From Lachnospiraceae bacterium (GTDB lineage Bacteria > Bacillota > Clostridia > Lachnospirales > Lachnospiraceae), in NCBI GenBank assembly GCA_022790615.1, contig JAAVXK010000012.1:1-64000 (forward strand): 64,000 nt of DNA, written 5' to 3'. A program made the position numbers and the translations under genes. Positions 20,102 to 31,087 of this stretch are shown piece after piece; positions within the stretch are counted from its first letter, which is position 1, and every line of letters begins with the position of its first letter. A model generated the notes under the pieces. It searched no databases and was not told where the DNA came from. It saw only the letters and a list, made by a program, of their open reading frames with translations.

Positions 20102-21046
20102 TTAACGGATCAGTGCAAGTGATTTCATAAGATATATCCATCCTGTCATTGTTATTGCGGAAAAGAAAGTAGTCGCAACGACGATACTTCCTGCAAGTGT
20201 TTCATCACCGTGCATGTTTTTTGCCATAATGTAAGCGGTCGGCGTACACGGTGATGCGAACATGATTACAATTGCTATTAGTTTCTGGTCGCGGAATCCA
20301 AGATATACCGCAACCGGAAGAAAAACTGCGGCAAGTATAATTAGTTTAATCATGGAAGCCGCCGCCGTAGGTTTGATTTTTGCAAGGGCCTTCTTTCCCT
20401 CAAAGGATGCTCCGAGTGATATCAGTGCGAGAGAAGATGCCATGACGGCAAGATTTGAAATTGACTTGTCAATCATTCTTGGTAGTTCTATGTTTAGGTA
20501 AGATGCCGTGAGACCGGCGGCAATACCTATAATAATAGGGTTTTTAATAATTCCGGCGACAGCCCTTTTCACGGTCGAATCTTTACTTTTCTCATTGCTT
20601 TCAATAGTAAGTATAATTACGGCAAATATGTTGTAAAGCGGAACCGAGGCGATAATCATAATGGGCGCCATTCCTGAAGTGCCATATATGTTTTGTATAA
20701 ACGCCACGCCGAGAATTGCGGCGCTGCTTCTGTATGAACCCTGCACAAATGCGCCGACAATTGACTTGTCGCGTATTATTTTTTTGCCTACAATCCAAAT
20801 GATTATAATTGAGGCAAGGGTTGACAGGAAACAGAAAGACACATACGACAGGTCAAAGTTATTTCTTATATCCGTTCCGGTAAGGTCCTGAAACAAAAGA
20901 CAAGGAAGACATACCTTGAACACGAATTTTTCTGCGGTATTAGAAAAAGCGGAGTCGATAATCCCCAGGCGTTTCAGGAGATTACCGACTATAATGATTG
21001 AAAAAACCGGTATGGTTGCATTTAAACTGAATATAAAGCTTTCCAA
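20102..21046 (-). CDS. AEC family (auxin efflux carrier-like) transporter
   Basis: About 10 hydrophobic segments; FSLNATIPVFSIIIVGNLLKRLGIID and FASPCTPTAYIMAKNMHGDETLAGSIV. Confidence 0.88.
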   Translation of the reverse strand: MESFIFSLNATIPVFSIIIVGNLLKRLGIIDSAFSNTAEKFVFKVCLPCLLFQDLTGTDIRNNFDLSYVSFCFLSTLASIIIIWIVGKKIIRDKSIVGAFVQGSYRSSAAILGVAFIQNIYGTSGMAPIMIIASVPLYNIFAVIILTIESNEKSKDSTVKRAVAGIIKNPIIIGIAAGLTASYLNIELPRMIDKSISNLAVMASSLALISLGASFEGKKALAKIKPTAAASMIKLIILAAVFLPVAVYLGFRDQKLIAIVIMFASPCTPTAYIMAKNMHGDETLAGSIVVATTFFSAITMTGWIYLMKSLALIR

Positions 21047-21103
21047 AATATAATTCCTCCCCGGAGCGTGGACAAAATTGAAATATAAGATTACGCGACA
21101 ATT

Positions 21104-23668
21104 TCATCGGAGGATATATTTTTTTAACAATGATAACAGTTCATCAAGGTTAATAGGTTTTGCCGTATGCGCATTCATACCGCATTCAAGACAATGCTTG
21201 ATATCCTCGGAAAATGCATCGGCAGTCATTGCTATAATAGGAATGTCCTGTGCGTCAGGACGGCTTAATGCGCGGAGGGCAGTTGTAGATTCATATCCGT
21301 TCATAATAGGCATGCGGACGTCCATAAGTATAACGTCATAAAATCCGGGGTCGGATGCATTGAATTTCTCAAGGCACATCTGGCCATTCTCCGCGCGTTC
21401 AAGTTTCATGCCCATATCAGACAGGAGTTCATCTAATATTTCCCAATTCAAATCATTATCTTCCGCAACGAGTACGTGTCGTCCCGATAATTCCGAATCG
21501 GACAATATTTCGTCAATGTTATCCTCAACGCCCATATATTTCTTAAGTCCGTGGAATAAGGTAGACTTAAACAGTGGTTTCGATATGAATCCGTTGATAC
21601 CCGCCGCTCTTGCCTCATCTTCGAATTCGCTCCAGTCATATGCCGATATGAGAATAATTGGCATATCCACATCTATAATCTGGCGTATTTGTTTTGCGAC
21701 ATAGAGACCGTCCATTCCCGGAAGTTTCCAGTCTAACAGTACTATCTGGTAATCGTCGCGCATCAGGTGATGTTTTTTAACCATCTCCAGCGCCTTTTCT
21801 CCGCTAAGCGTCCAGTCAGCCTGTATACCGATGTCCTGAAGGGCGTCAACCGCAGTGCGGCACAGTATTTCATCGTCGTCTACCACAAGCATTTTCCAGG
21901 CGGGAAGAACCATGTTGATTTCCTGTTCGGGAGCTTTTTCCAAATCAAGAATAACGTGGAATGTCGTACCGTTATTAGGTTCGCTCTGTACCGTGACAGT
22001 TCCTTTCATTGCATCTACAATATATTTTGTGATTGCCATACCAAGCCCGGCGCCTTCGGTTTTATGCACGCGTTTACTGTCGGCCCTTGAATACGAGTCA
22101 AAGATTTGATTCAGGAATTCCGGCGTCATGCCGATTCCGTTATCGCTGACTATAATATGCGTGCGGATGTAGTTACTGCCTTTTTCAGACGGGGCTTCCT
22201 CCTGAAACAGCCTAAGCTGTATGGTTCCGCCCTCCTGCGTGTATTTTACGGCATTGGACAGAAGATTCAAAAGTACCTGATTCAGACGCACGCTGTCACA
22301 GTATACTTCTTCTGCGCTTATGTTGTCTATATGCACGTTAAAATTTTGTGATTTCGCCTTAATCTGCGTCTGTACGATTCCGACAATTCCTTCTATTACC
22401 TCCCTGAGGGAAATGCGGTCTTCCGTAAGCGTCATTTTTCCGCTCTCGATTTTTGACATATCAAGCACGTCGTTTATAAGTCCGAGCAGATGCTTGCCTG
22501 ACAGGGTTATCTTCTTCAGGCAGTTGCGTACATATTCCTTGTCGTCGATATGTGTAGTCGCAATTGCGGTCATACCCACGATTGCGTTCATCGGGGTACG
22601 GATATCATGGCTCATATTCGATAGGAACGCAGACTTTGCCTTGGTAGCGGCCATGGCGTCCTGGCGTGCAATCTCAAGTTCCCTGAGCTGCTTCTGTGAC
22701 ATTTTGTAATAAAAATAAAATATTATAAGCAGTACTAAAAGAATTATTAAGCTGACAAGCAGTGTGGCGGACGTACGCTCACGGTTCATCTCATCAACAG
22801 TCTCATTCAGTATTCCGTATGGAAGTACGGTTACGAGATACCATTCGGAATACGGCAGAAGCGTACAATATATATTCTGGCTGCTGCCGTCAAAGTCCAT
22901 CTTGACGGAAAAGCTTTCCTTTCTGTCCATGGATGCGGAAAGTTCCTGTATATAAGACTCTATTTTCTTATTGTCGTCATGTTCATATCGGTCATAGAGA
23001 CTGTCAAAATAGCTTGAGTATTCCTCGCCCAAATCACTTACAATGAAGCTGCCGTCATGTCTTATGATATGCGAAGTTAATAGCGCGTCTTCTTCCTCGG
23101 TGCTGAGCATTGTGCTGATATAGTCTATAGGAACCGCGGCTACTATTGCTATACTTTTTTCGCCGCTTAGCATTGGATAATTGGCCTGAATGCCGAACAT
23201 TACTATCTTATCGCCGGATTCGTCGGTTCCCACGGCGACTTTTTTCTCATTATTCAACATGGAATTATAAAATGGCTCAGGGTCGTCAAGCGTGACTGAT
23301 TCGCCCGAAAGCATCTCAAACTGTCCGTTTTCAGAGTAGAGGGCCAGATAATTAAAGTTTCTGGCGTTCGACCTGTATACTAATTCGTCATATAACTTTT
23401 CTTTCGTATCAAAATCAGGCGCGACAACTTTTACAACTGTCTCGACCTGGTCAAGTTTTAGATTAATAAGAGTTCTGAAATGCTCGGTTATATGCGCGTT
23501 AATACCCGTCATATACAGACCGCCCATCTCGTCGACCGATTTTTGCGTTACTACGCTCATATAGCGTCCAAGGCTTATAAAAGCGCCTATGCTGATTATA
23601 ACAAGGATGAAAAAGCTGCCTATTATAAAACGTATTGTTCTGCCACCGCTTTTTTTCTGCGTTTCCAT
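21104..23668 (-). CDS. Membrane hybrid sensor histidine kinase with two receiver domains
   Basis: Cache-like sensor, SNMSHDIRTPMNAIVGM H-box, DNGIGMTPEFLNQIFD, receivers VVDDDE...LLDWKLPG and VAEDND...LMDVRMP. Confidence 0.95.
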   Translation of the reverse strand: METQKKSGGRTIRFIIGSFFILVIISIGAFISLGRYMSVVTQKSVDEMGGLYMTGINAHITEHFRTLINLKLDQVETVVKVVAPDFDTKEKLYDELVYRSNARNFNYLALYSENGQFEMLSGESVTLDDPEPFYNSMLNNEKKVAVGTDESGDKIVMFGIQANYPMLSGEKSIAIVAAVPIDYISTMLSTEEEDALLTSHIIRHDGSFIVSDLGEEYSSYFDSLYDRYEHDDNKKIESYIQELSASMDRKESFSVKMDFDGSSQNIYCTLLPYSEWYLVTVLPYGILNETVDEMNRERTSATLLVSLIILLVLLIIFYFYYKMSQKQLRELEIARQDAMAATKAKSAFLSNMSHDIRTPMNAIVGMTAIATTHIDDKEYVRNCLKKITLSGKHLLGLINDVLDMSKIESGKMTLTEDRISLREVIEGIVGIVQTQIKAKSQNFNVHIDNISAEEVYCDSVRLNQVLLNLLSNAVKYTQEGGTIQLRLFQEEAPSEKGSNYIRTHIIVSDNGIGMTPEFLNQIFDSYSRADSKRVHKTEGAGLGMAITKYIVDAMKGTVTVQSEPNNGTTFHVILDLEKAPEQEINMVLPAWKMLVVDDDEILCRTAVDALQDIGIQADWTLSGEKALEMVKKHHLMRDDYQIVLLDWKLPGMDGLYVAKQIRQIIDVDMPIILISAYDWSEFEDEARAAGINGFISKPLFKSTLFHGLKKYMGVEDNIDEILSDSELSGRHVLVAEDNDLNWEILDELLSDMGMKLERAENGQMCLEKFNASDPGFYDVILMDVRMPIMNGYESTTALRALSRPDAQDIPIIAMTADAFSEDIKHCLECGMNAHTAKPINLDELLSLLKKYILR

Positions 23669-23992
23669 ATGTATAACTTCCTCCCAAGTGAACTGATAGC
23701 TTATAAGCTTATAAAAAATAAAAATATGTCATTGACACAAAGGTAAATTTCATCAATATCATAACATACTATAAATTAAAAGACAATTTATTTTTCTTAT
23801 TTTAGGCTGGCAGTTAATGTCGGCGCATTTAAAAGCGGATTAAAAATTTGATATCAATTTTACAGTTAATTAACAACTGGCGGCTATAATTCGTCTATAA
23901 TTAATTTGTAAACGGAGGAATTCCATATTTAAGACCGATTATTATTTAGTCTGTGTTGTTAGTGTTATAAGTATAGTGGGAGAGGGGATTGT

Positions 23993-24805
23993 ATGAAATA
24001 CAAAAGAAATTTGACGGTAGAGATTATTCAATGGGCCATCGTTGTCGGGATTGTCGTAGTTGTGGCATGCGTCGCATCGCGTCTGGGAAAATCGGATGAA
24101 GACAAGGCGGTCAATGCCGAGAGCGTAAAGTTCGGTGGTGAAGAAGGCGCGGGCGGGATGTATAGCGATACGGGCAGTAATGCGGACGGCAAGGACTCGT
24201 CGTATGGCGGACCGGATGGTAATGCAGGCCACATAAAGTATTCCGGAACGGAGCTGTCCGGGCTTACGATAGTTCTCGACGCCGGCCATGGAGGCAAGGA
24301 CGACGGAACTTCCGCTATGGGCAGTACGGAAAAGGAAATTAATCTTGGGGTAGAAAAGAAGCTAAAGGCGCTTCTTGAAAGCTGCGGGGCCGAGGTAATA
24401 GAGACAAGGTCTGACGATACGTTTATATCGCTGAAAGACAGAGTGGAACTGGCGAATAACAGCGGGGCCGATATATTCGTAAGCGTGCACTGCAATTATT
24501 ATGATGACGATGCGTCCATGAACGGCTTTCAGTGCTTTTACGGCGGAGGCAGCGTATATGGAGAGGCGCTTGCGGACAGCATAACGGCGGCGGTTGAAGA
24601 CGCCGGAATGTGCGGCGCCAAACATGCGCGTTCGGAAAATTATTTTGTCGTCTGTAACACAACGATGACGTCGGTACTCATGGAGCTTGGTTATATGTCG
24701 AACCGCACAGAATGCCTGAATCTTCTGGAAGACGGATATCAGAGCGGGATGTCGGCATGTATTGTAAAAGGAATCATTGACTGGTACGGCGGCAGGGAGC
24801 AGTGA
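23993..24805 (+). CDS. N-acetylmuramoyl-L-alanine amidase (Amidase_3 type)
   Basis: TM anchor; VLDAGHGGKDDGTSAMGSTEKEINLGV, SVHCNYYDD, VLMELGYMSNRTE. Confidence 0.92.
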   Translation: MKYKRNLTVEIIQWAIVVGIVVVVACVASRLGKSDEDKAVNAESVKFGGEEGAGGMYSDTGSNADGKDSSYGGPDGNAGHIKYSGTELSGLTIVLDAGHGGKDDGTSAMGSTEKEINLGVEKKLKALLESCGAEVIETRSDDTFISLKDRVELANNSGADIFVSVHCNYYDDDASMNGFQCFYGGGSVYGEALADSITAAVEDAGMCGAKHARSENYFVVCNTTMTSVLMELGYMSNRTECLNLLEDGYQSGMSACIVKGIIDWYGGREQ

Positions 24806-24971
24806 CGGGTACTTTCTTACCAGTATTTTCATGTCCTAAAACGCAATAATAGCGTTCGTTATTGCAAAGTAATATGCGTCATTTTATGCTAAAATGTATT
24901 TACTTGAACGAAAGAATGTATAGTCCGCTATACAATAATGACGTAGGGCGTCGGAAAGGTAGGAAGTAAAT

Positions 24972-27900
24972 ATGGGGAAAATAAAAAAATGTGTTTCACT
25001 TTTGTGCGCCGCATCGTTGGTTATAGGAATGTTTTTCTGTAATCCGGCAGATGCCGCGGCTGCAAAAAAAGTGAAGCTAAGCAAGAAAAAAGTTACGGTT
25101 ACGGTTGGGGGAACGTATAAACTGAACTTGAAAAACGGAGTAAAAAAAGCAAAGGTGACATGGAAGTCCGGAAACAAAAAGATTGTAAAGATTATAAAGA
25201 AGTCTGCAAAAGGCAAGAAAGCATATGCTAAAATCAAGGGCTTGAAGACAGGCAAGGCGAATATTAACGCCGTATATAAGGTAGGTAAAAAGAAGCAGAA
25301 ATTAACATGCAGGGTAACGGTTAAAAAAAATAAAAAGAAAACGCAGACTCCGGTTATACCGCCCGTCAATACGGATAGTGGAAATGTAAATACGGATCAA
25401 AATACTAATCCGACGACGGGGCCAAATCCGGTTGAGACGCCGACAGTTATACCGGATAATCCGCAGGATGGTCCGATTACAATCTATAGCGAAAACAAGA
25501 CGGCGCCTATTATAATGGATGCGGGTTACAATGCGTCTGACAGTAACAAGTATGCGGACAGAAGCTACAGACAGATTATGCGCGCGGTAATGGATTTGCG
25601 CCAGGATATTGCCATGGTTACGGGCGCAATTGATTACAGGGAAATACAGGCGATGTTCGACGACAATTCCGACGCGCAGGAGGAACGTCTAAAAGCGGCT
25701 GATTCCTCAAAAGTTCCGGAATTCATTACGGATACATCGAACGTGAATACGGATTTGGCTATTATAGTGGGAACGATTGACGACAGCCGGATTATCAAAA
25801 ACCTTATGGAGTCCGGAAGGCTCGAGGAGGCAAAGAGCCTTAAGGGCGTATGGGAAGGCTATGTAATCAAGCAGGTGAAGAATCCTATAAAGGGCGTTGA
25901 GAATGCCCTTGTTATAGCCGGAAGCGACGCAAGGGGCGCCATATACGGGGTTTACACCGTATCGGAAAGCATAGGAGTATCGCCGTTTTACTGGTACAGC
26001 GACGTACCGGTAGAGGTAAAGAGTGAAATTAAGTTTGACGCGGTTACGGCGATTGTAAATGACGGACCGGATGTAAAATACCGCGGTATATTTATAAATG
26101 ATGAAGAAAAGTCAAACGAATGGGCTGAGAAGAAGTTTGCTGAGGACGGAAAGAACGGGCCGGGAGTTAACTATTACAGGAAAGTATTTGAGCTTATGCT
26201 GCGAATGAAATCCAATACGCTGTGGCCGGCAATGCATGGATGTTCGGTTGCCTTCAACAAAGTAGTTGACGAGGACGGTACTCCGGTAAACGCAAAAGAG
26301 GCCGCTGAGTATGGAATAATAATGAGCGCTTCCCATTGTGAGATTCTTCTTAGAAACAATGTTGGGGAGTGGTCGGACTGGTTCAATAAGAATAAGGGAA
26401 ACTTTACCGACGTAAAATATGCTGATAATTCGGGAAAGGCATATGATTTTACGTTAAACAGGGAAATGCTGCTTGCATACTGGAGAGAGCGCCTTATGGC
26501 AAATAAGGACTTTGAAAGTATATTTACAGTAGGTATACGCGGACCGCACGACGAGGCGTTTAACTGTGAAAATCTAAGTATGTATGAGGGAAGTAACGAT
26601 TCCCAGAGAAAAGTTGAGATGATGAAAGATGTTATTTCCTGCCAGAGAGAGCTGATTGCGGAAGTTTACGGTGAGGAAAACGTACAGAAGATGCCGCAGG
26701 CGCTCATTCCTTACAAGGAAATGAACGATGTATATAACGCGGGATTGAATGAGTTCATGATGTGGGACGGCTCCGAAGATTATAACGGCGACGGCGTAAT
26801 CGACTGGAGAGATGACAATACCGACGTGATGCTCATGTGGGCGGAGGATAATGAGAATTATCTCAGACAGGATTTGACGGACGAGGAGGCCGCAAGAAAA
26901 GGCGGCGCAGGCATATACTACCATATCTCATACTGGGGTCCGCCGTCAAGTTATCTGTGGCTCAACTCGACGTCGCTGTATGTGATGAGCGAGCAGATGC
27001 ACAGGGGTTACAATATGGGCGCCGACGATTACTGGATACTGAACGTGGGCGACATAAAGCCAAGCGAGCCTAGTATGGAATTCTTCTTAAAGATGGCTTG
27101 GGACAGCAGTTACTGGAATGATACGACAGTCAGGGAATACCTGAAGAAACAGGCAGCAAGAGATTACGGACTGGGCGACGAAGACGCGGCGGCTATGGCT
27201 GACGCCGTATCGGAATACTATGAGATTAACGGAACAAGGAAGGCCGAGTTCTATGCAAAGGCGGACTTTGGAAACGCCCCTAAGGCTTTCAGCGCGACGG
27301 CAAACGGCGACGAAGCCATGCTCTGGATAGAGAGAAGCAACCGGGTGGTTGGAGTGATGGAGAAGCTTTATAATAAAATGCCCGAGCAGTACAGGGATGC
27401 ATTTTATGAGCAGTTCTATTACAATATGCTTTCCGTTAACGATATAATTGAAAATTTCGGATATTATGAGAAGAACCGCGTGGCGGCGGCCCAGGGACGC
27501 ATAGGAAGCGCGAACGTATACGCAAAACTTTCTAAAGACGCCGCGGAGCGCGTAAGGCAGAGAAAGAATGAATTCAACGCCACGCACGATAATAAATGGA
27601 CCGGCTTTATGGATTACAACCATCCGGGCAGGGGATACCAGCTTGTAGGAGACGGCGGTGAAAAATACGCGGAAGTGTCTGACGCCGAAAGCGGCGTGGG
27701 CGCAGCGTGTGAAAATTCATCTGAAAGCGGAAAAGGCACTCTCAGGTTCAATTCCCTCATAACGGATGAGGCGCACTACTTTGACGTGTTTGACAAAAAT
27801 GCCGTAGCCGAAAAATGGGTTGCGGAGGCGTCAAAAGACTGGATTAAGCTGTCAAAGACGAGCGGTGAGACAAGGACCGAACAGCGCGTTATAGTCACTG

Positions 27901-30029
27901 TAGACTGGACAAAGGCGACCGGCAGCGAAAGCGGAACCATATCCGTATACAATGCGGGCGCCGACGGCAAAAAGACGGGCGACGCAGTTGCCGCATTTAC
28001 CGTAGAAGCTGATAAGAATACTGTCGAGTATGGCGACAACAAGGGATACATTGAAGCGGACGGCTATGTTGCGATTGAGGCGGAACACTTCTCGGAGATG
28101 ATAAAAGGAAGTGATGAGAGCTACTGGGGCGTTATCAAGTCGAACGGACAGATGAGCGATACGATGAAAGCCCTTCCTGACACTGCGAAAAACACTACTG
28201 ACTGGAATCATTCGGCAAAATTAAAATACAGGGTTTATTTTAGAAATGCAGGAACGTATACCCTTACCATGAAACGTCTTCCGGTTCTCAACGAAGGAAA
28301 AGAAAACGGCGTTGACAGGAGTATGAATGCGGCGGTAGGAGTCGGTACGGCTAATCCTGCGGTTCTTAAGGGCAGCCGCTCCGGTAACTGGGATAATACA
28401 CTGAATATGTGCGAGACGTTAAAGTGTAATATTACCGTAAATAAGGGATGGAATGATATAATCGTATACCGTTCCGACGCGTCTTTCGTATTTGATAAGA
28501 TGGTGGTTGAGACGGTGAAGGGCGCGGTAGCGCAGTCGGTACTCGGACTGAATGAAAGCCCGAACAATATAGCGCCGGCGCCTGTGACAAAGATTGGAAA
28601 ACTTGCGGCCGAGCTTGAGAGCTATAATCCCGCGCCTGCAATAGTAATGGACAGCTTTAATAACGTAGGCGTCAATCAGGGAGAGAGTAAGACGGTTGAT
28701 TTCTCGGTATATGCGACAAATGGTGAAGACGTGGCGGTTACGGCAAAATCATCAAATGAGACGGATGTGAGTGTGAGCGTTGAAGGTAAAAAGCTGATTA
28801 TTAAGGCGGGTGACAAGTCATGTAACGCGACTATTACCGTCACAGCGGCGGCAAAGGGCTGCGAACAGGTCATAAAAGAGTTCAGGGTTACCGTGCGCGA
28901 TTCATCGGCAGGAGGATTATACCTTGAAGAGAGCGGGGAAGTTGTAATGAATGCGGCGGATGCGCTTCTTGAATGTGCATATTCATGGACGGAAGTTACC
29001 GCTCCGAATGTATGGGAAGCTACGGACGACGACTTGGGAGTAAAGGTTTTACCGGATGTTAATAAACAGTGGAGCAACACTAACGATTTGAGCGAGGCCC
29101 CGTCGATTAGCTTTAAAATCAAAATTGCAACCAAAGGAACCTATTATCTGTTTACCAACATGAGCAACCCGAACGATAATGCGGACTCGTATCATGTGCT
29201 TGTGGATGGAACGTACAGATACACGCATAATAACGGAAATATGGCGGGGAATATGATTTGGAGAAGCGCGGGCAATGGCGTTGAGCTTTCTGTCGGAGAG
29301 CATACGATAACGATAGCGGCGCGCGAGGATGGACTTACCATTAACCAGCTCTGCCTTACGACAGATAAAAATAAATCGATGAAAGACGGTGTTCTCGAGG
29401 TCCCGAGCGCAAAAGAGTCGGGAACCGGAACCGTTACAAAACCGACTGCCCCGCCGGTAATAGAGCCGACTGCGGAACCGACGGCAAAACCGACCAATGC
29501 TCCCGGCAAATACGGCGCCTATCTTGAGGATGGCGGAAAACTTGTAATTAATGCGGCAGACGCGTTAGAGTATACCCGATATGCATCATTTGAGGGTGCG
29601 TCTGACAAGGTTCACAGCTGGGAGGCGGCCGGAAAAGGAATTCAGGTAACGCCTGATACGGGTAAGAACTGGACTACCGGTTCGTGGGATAGTCTGAACG
29701 GTATAGCGCCGGCGCTAAGGTATAAGATTCATATTACTACACCGGGCGATTATTACCTGTTTGTTAACATGAGCAATCCGAACAATGCGGCAGACTCATA
29801 CTTCGTGGCTGTGGACGGTGTATACAAGTATATCGGGTCTACCGGGGAACAGATTAAGCCGGAAACGTGGTACAGCGAGAAAAAGGCCGTCAATCTTACC
29901 GAGGGCGAGCATGAATTAATAATATTTGCACGTGAAGACGGTTTGCTGATAAACCAGCTGCTTTTAAGCAATAACAAAGATATTTCTTTAACCGGCTTTC
30001 AGACTGTAAGCAAAAGAGAAGAACTTTAA
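24972..30029 (+). CDS. Secreted multidomain GH115-type xylan alpha-1,2-glucuronidase
   Basis: Signal peptide, N-terminal Ig-like Lys-rich domain, GH115-like core (IVGTIDDS, GSDARGAIYGVYTVSESIGVSPFYWYSDVPV, KYRGIFINDEE, MRMKSNTLWPAMHG), Pro/Thr linkers, two similar C-terminal domains. Confidence 0.9.
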   Translation: MGKIKKCVSLLCAASLVIGMFFCNPADAAAAKKVKLSKKKVTVTVGGTYKLNLKNGVKKAKVTWKSGNKKIVKIIKKSAKGKKAYAKIKGLKTGKANINAVYKVGKKKQKLTCRVTVKKNKKKTQTPVIPPVNTDSGNVNTDQNTNPTTGPNPVETPTVIPDNPQDGPITIYSENKTAPIIMDAGYNASDSNKYADRSYRQIMRAVMDLRQDIAMVTGAIDYREIQAMFDDNSDAQEERLKAADSSKVPEFITDTSNVNTDLAIIVGTIDDSRIIKNLMESGRLEEAKSLKGVWEGYVIKQVKNPIKGVENALVIAGSDARGAIYGVYTVSESIGVSPFYWYSDVPVEVKSEIKFDAVTAIVNDGPDVKYRGIFINDEEKSNEWAEKKFAEDGKNGPGVNYYRKVFELMLRMKSNTLWPAMHGCSVAFNKVVDEDGTPVNAKEAAEYGIIMSASHCEILLRNNVGEWSDWFNKNKGNFTDVKYADNSGKAYDFTLNREMLLAYWRERLMANKDFESIFTVGIRGPHDEAFNCENLSMYEGSNDSQRKVEMMKDVISCQRELIAEVYGEENVQKMPQALIPYKEMNDVYNAGLNEFMMWDGSEDYNGDGVIDWRDDNTDVMLMWAEDNENYLRQDLTDEEAARKGGAGIYYHISYWGPPSSYLWLNSTSLYVMSEQMHRGYNMGADDYWILNVGDIKPSEPSMEFFLKMAWDSSYWNDTTVREYLKKQAARDYGLGDEDAAAMADAVSEYYEINGTRKAEFYAKADFGNAPKAFSATANGDEAMLWIERSNRVVGVMEKLYNKMPEQYRDAFYEQFYYNMLSVNDIIENFGYYEKNRVAAAQGRIGSANVYAKLSKDAAERVRQRKNEFNATHDNKWTGFMDYNHPGRGYQLVGDGGEKYAEVSDAESGVGAACENSSESGKGTLRFNSLITDEAHYFDVFDKNAVAEKWVAEASKDWIKLSKTSGETRTEQRVIVTVDWTKATGSESGTISVYNAGADGKKTGDAVAAFTVEADKNTVEYGDNKGYIEADGYVAIEAEHFSEMIKGSDESYWGVIKSNGQMSDTMKALPDTAKNTTDWNHSAKLKYRVYFRNAGTYTLTMKRLPVLNEGKENGVDRSMNAAVGVGTANPAVLKGSRSGNWDNTLNMCETLKCNITVNKGWNDIIVYRSDASFVFDKMVVETVKGAVAQSVLGLNESPNNIAPAPVTKIGKLAAELESYNPAPAIVMDSFNNVGVNQGESKTVDFSVYATNGEDVAVTAKSSNETDVSVSVEGKKLIIKAGDKSCNATITVTAAAKGCEQVIKEFRVTVRDSSAGGLYLEESGEVVMNAADALLECAYSWTEVTAPNVWEATDDDLGVKVLPDVNKQWSNTNDLSEAPSISFKIKIATKGTYYLFTNMSNPNDNADSYHVLVDGTYRYTHNNGNMAGNMIWRSAGNGVELSVGEHTITIAAREDGLTINQLCLTTDKNKSMKDGVLEVPSAKESGTGTVTKPTAPPVIEPTAEPTAKPTNAPGKYGAYLEDGGKLVINAADALEYTRYASFEGASDKVHSWEAAGKGIQVTPDTGKNWTTGSWDSLNGIAPALRYKIHITTPGDYYLFVNMSNPNNAADSYFVAVDGVYKYIGSTGEQIKPETWYSEKKAVNLTEGEHELIIFAREDGLLINQLLLSNNKDISLTGFQTVSKREEL

Positions 30030-30064
30030 AGGCGATACATGTAATACTTGTAAATAAACGGTGT

Positions 30065-30086
30065 CGTTCCCATTTTTGTGGGAACG
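30065..30086. terminator. Hairpin CGTTCCCA-tttttg-TGGGAACG
   Basis: 8-bp perfect stem between convergent genes. Confidence 0.65.
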
Positions 30087-30100
30087 GCGCCGGCGTCTTG

Positions 30101-30127
30101 CTTTATAGGAAAATGTGTCCTATAAAG
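30101..30127. terminator. Hairpin CTTTATAGGA-aaatgtg-TCCTATAAAG
   Basis: 10-bp perfect stem between convergent genes. Confidence 0.65.
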
Positions 30128-30161
30128 TAATAATGCTGTGTGGGAGACGCACTTTGGTTGT

Positions 30162-31013
30162 TTATTTGTGTTTTTTGAATGAGCCCGGCGTTTTACCGGT
30201 ATACAGCTTGAATGTGCGGATAAAGTTCGAATAGTCCCTAAAACCGCACTTGTCGCAGGCGTCCATGACAGAATAGCCCTCTGACAAAAGAGACTGTGCC
30301 AGAACAACTTTTTTTTCAAGTATATATTGTTTTAGTGAAATTCCCGTATTCTGTTTGAACATACGGCTGATATACCTGTTATTGAAATTAAGGGATGTTT
30401 CGATATCGGCTAATGAAAAGTTTTCAGAAATGTGTTCCTCGACATACTGTATTGTTTTGGAGACGAGTTCCGGCATAATATTAACCGCCATACCCTTATA
30501 CACGATGTAATTGTTGCATATTGTACATAGAATCTGTGCAAGATAGGCTCTTTGCAGGACGTCGCTTCCGAATTGGTCGGAATGAAGCGTGTCGTTTAAC
30601 TTATTTATAAGTGTAATAAGCTCTTTCAGAGTGTCCTCAGGCAAAAGAATTACATTGTTTACCCCGCACTTTCGTGAGTCAAAAAAACTATTAAAATTAG
30701 TCGCATGCGTAGACAGGCTTCGCATTATGGCAGGGGAAATGTTGAGCGTAATGCGCTCATACAGAGAATCATCAAGGCTGACGGCCAGATGGTATTCCGT
30801 GGGATTAATGATTGCGATATTGCCGCGCTCCAGATGAACGCATGAGTGTTCTATAAGGAGGTTTGTGTTTCCACATAGGAATATATATATTTCGTAACCA
30901 TTATGTTTATGGAATATATTGTGATAATGTGTTCCGCTGCGGTATGCCAAAAGTATGTCGTCGTGTATCTCATCGTAGTAGTGTGGCTGACTGAAGATGT
31001 CCATAATTATCAC
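30162..31013 (-). CDS. AraC-family transcriptional regulator
   Basis: Cupin-like N-terminus, C-terminal double HTH FSLADIETSLNFNNRYISRMFKQNTGISLKQYILEKKVVLAQSLL...RDYSNFIRTFKLYTGKTPGSF. Confidence 0.95.
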   Translation of the reverse strand: MIIMDIFSQPHYYDEIHDDILLAYRSGTHYHNIFHKHNGYEIYIFLCGNTNLLIEHSCVHLERGNIAIINPTEYHLAVSLDDSLYERITLNISPAIMRSLSTHATNFNSFFDSRKCGVNNVILLPEDTLKELITLINKLNDTLHSDQFGSDVLQRAYLAQILCTICNNYIVYKGMAVNIMPELVSKTIQYVEEHISENFSLADIETSLNFNNRYISRMFKQNTGISLKQYILEKKVVLAQSLLSEGYSVMDACDKCGFRDYSNFIRTFKLYTGKTPGSFKKHK

Positions 31014-31087
31014 CTGTTTATATTTAATGATGTTATTATTTTTATAGCATATTTCAATTAAAAAATCAATTTTGGAGGTACGTTTAA

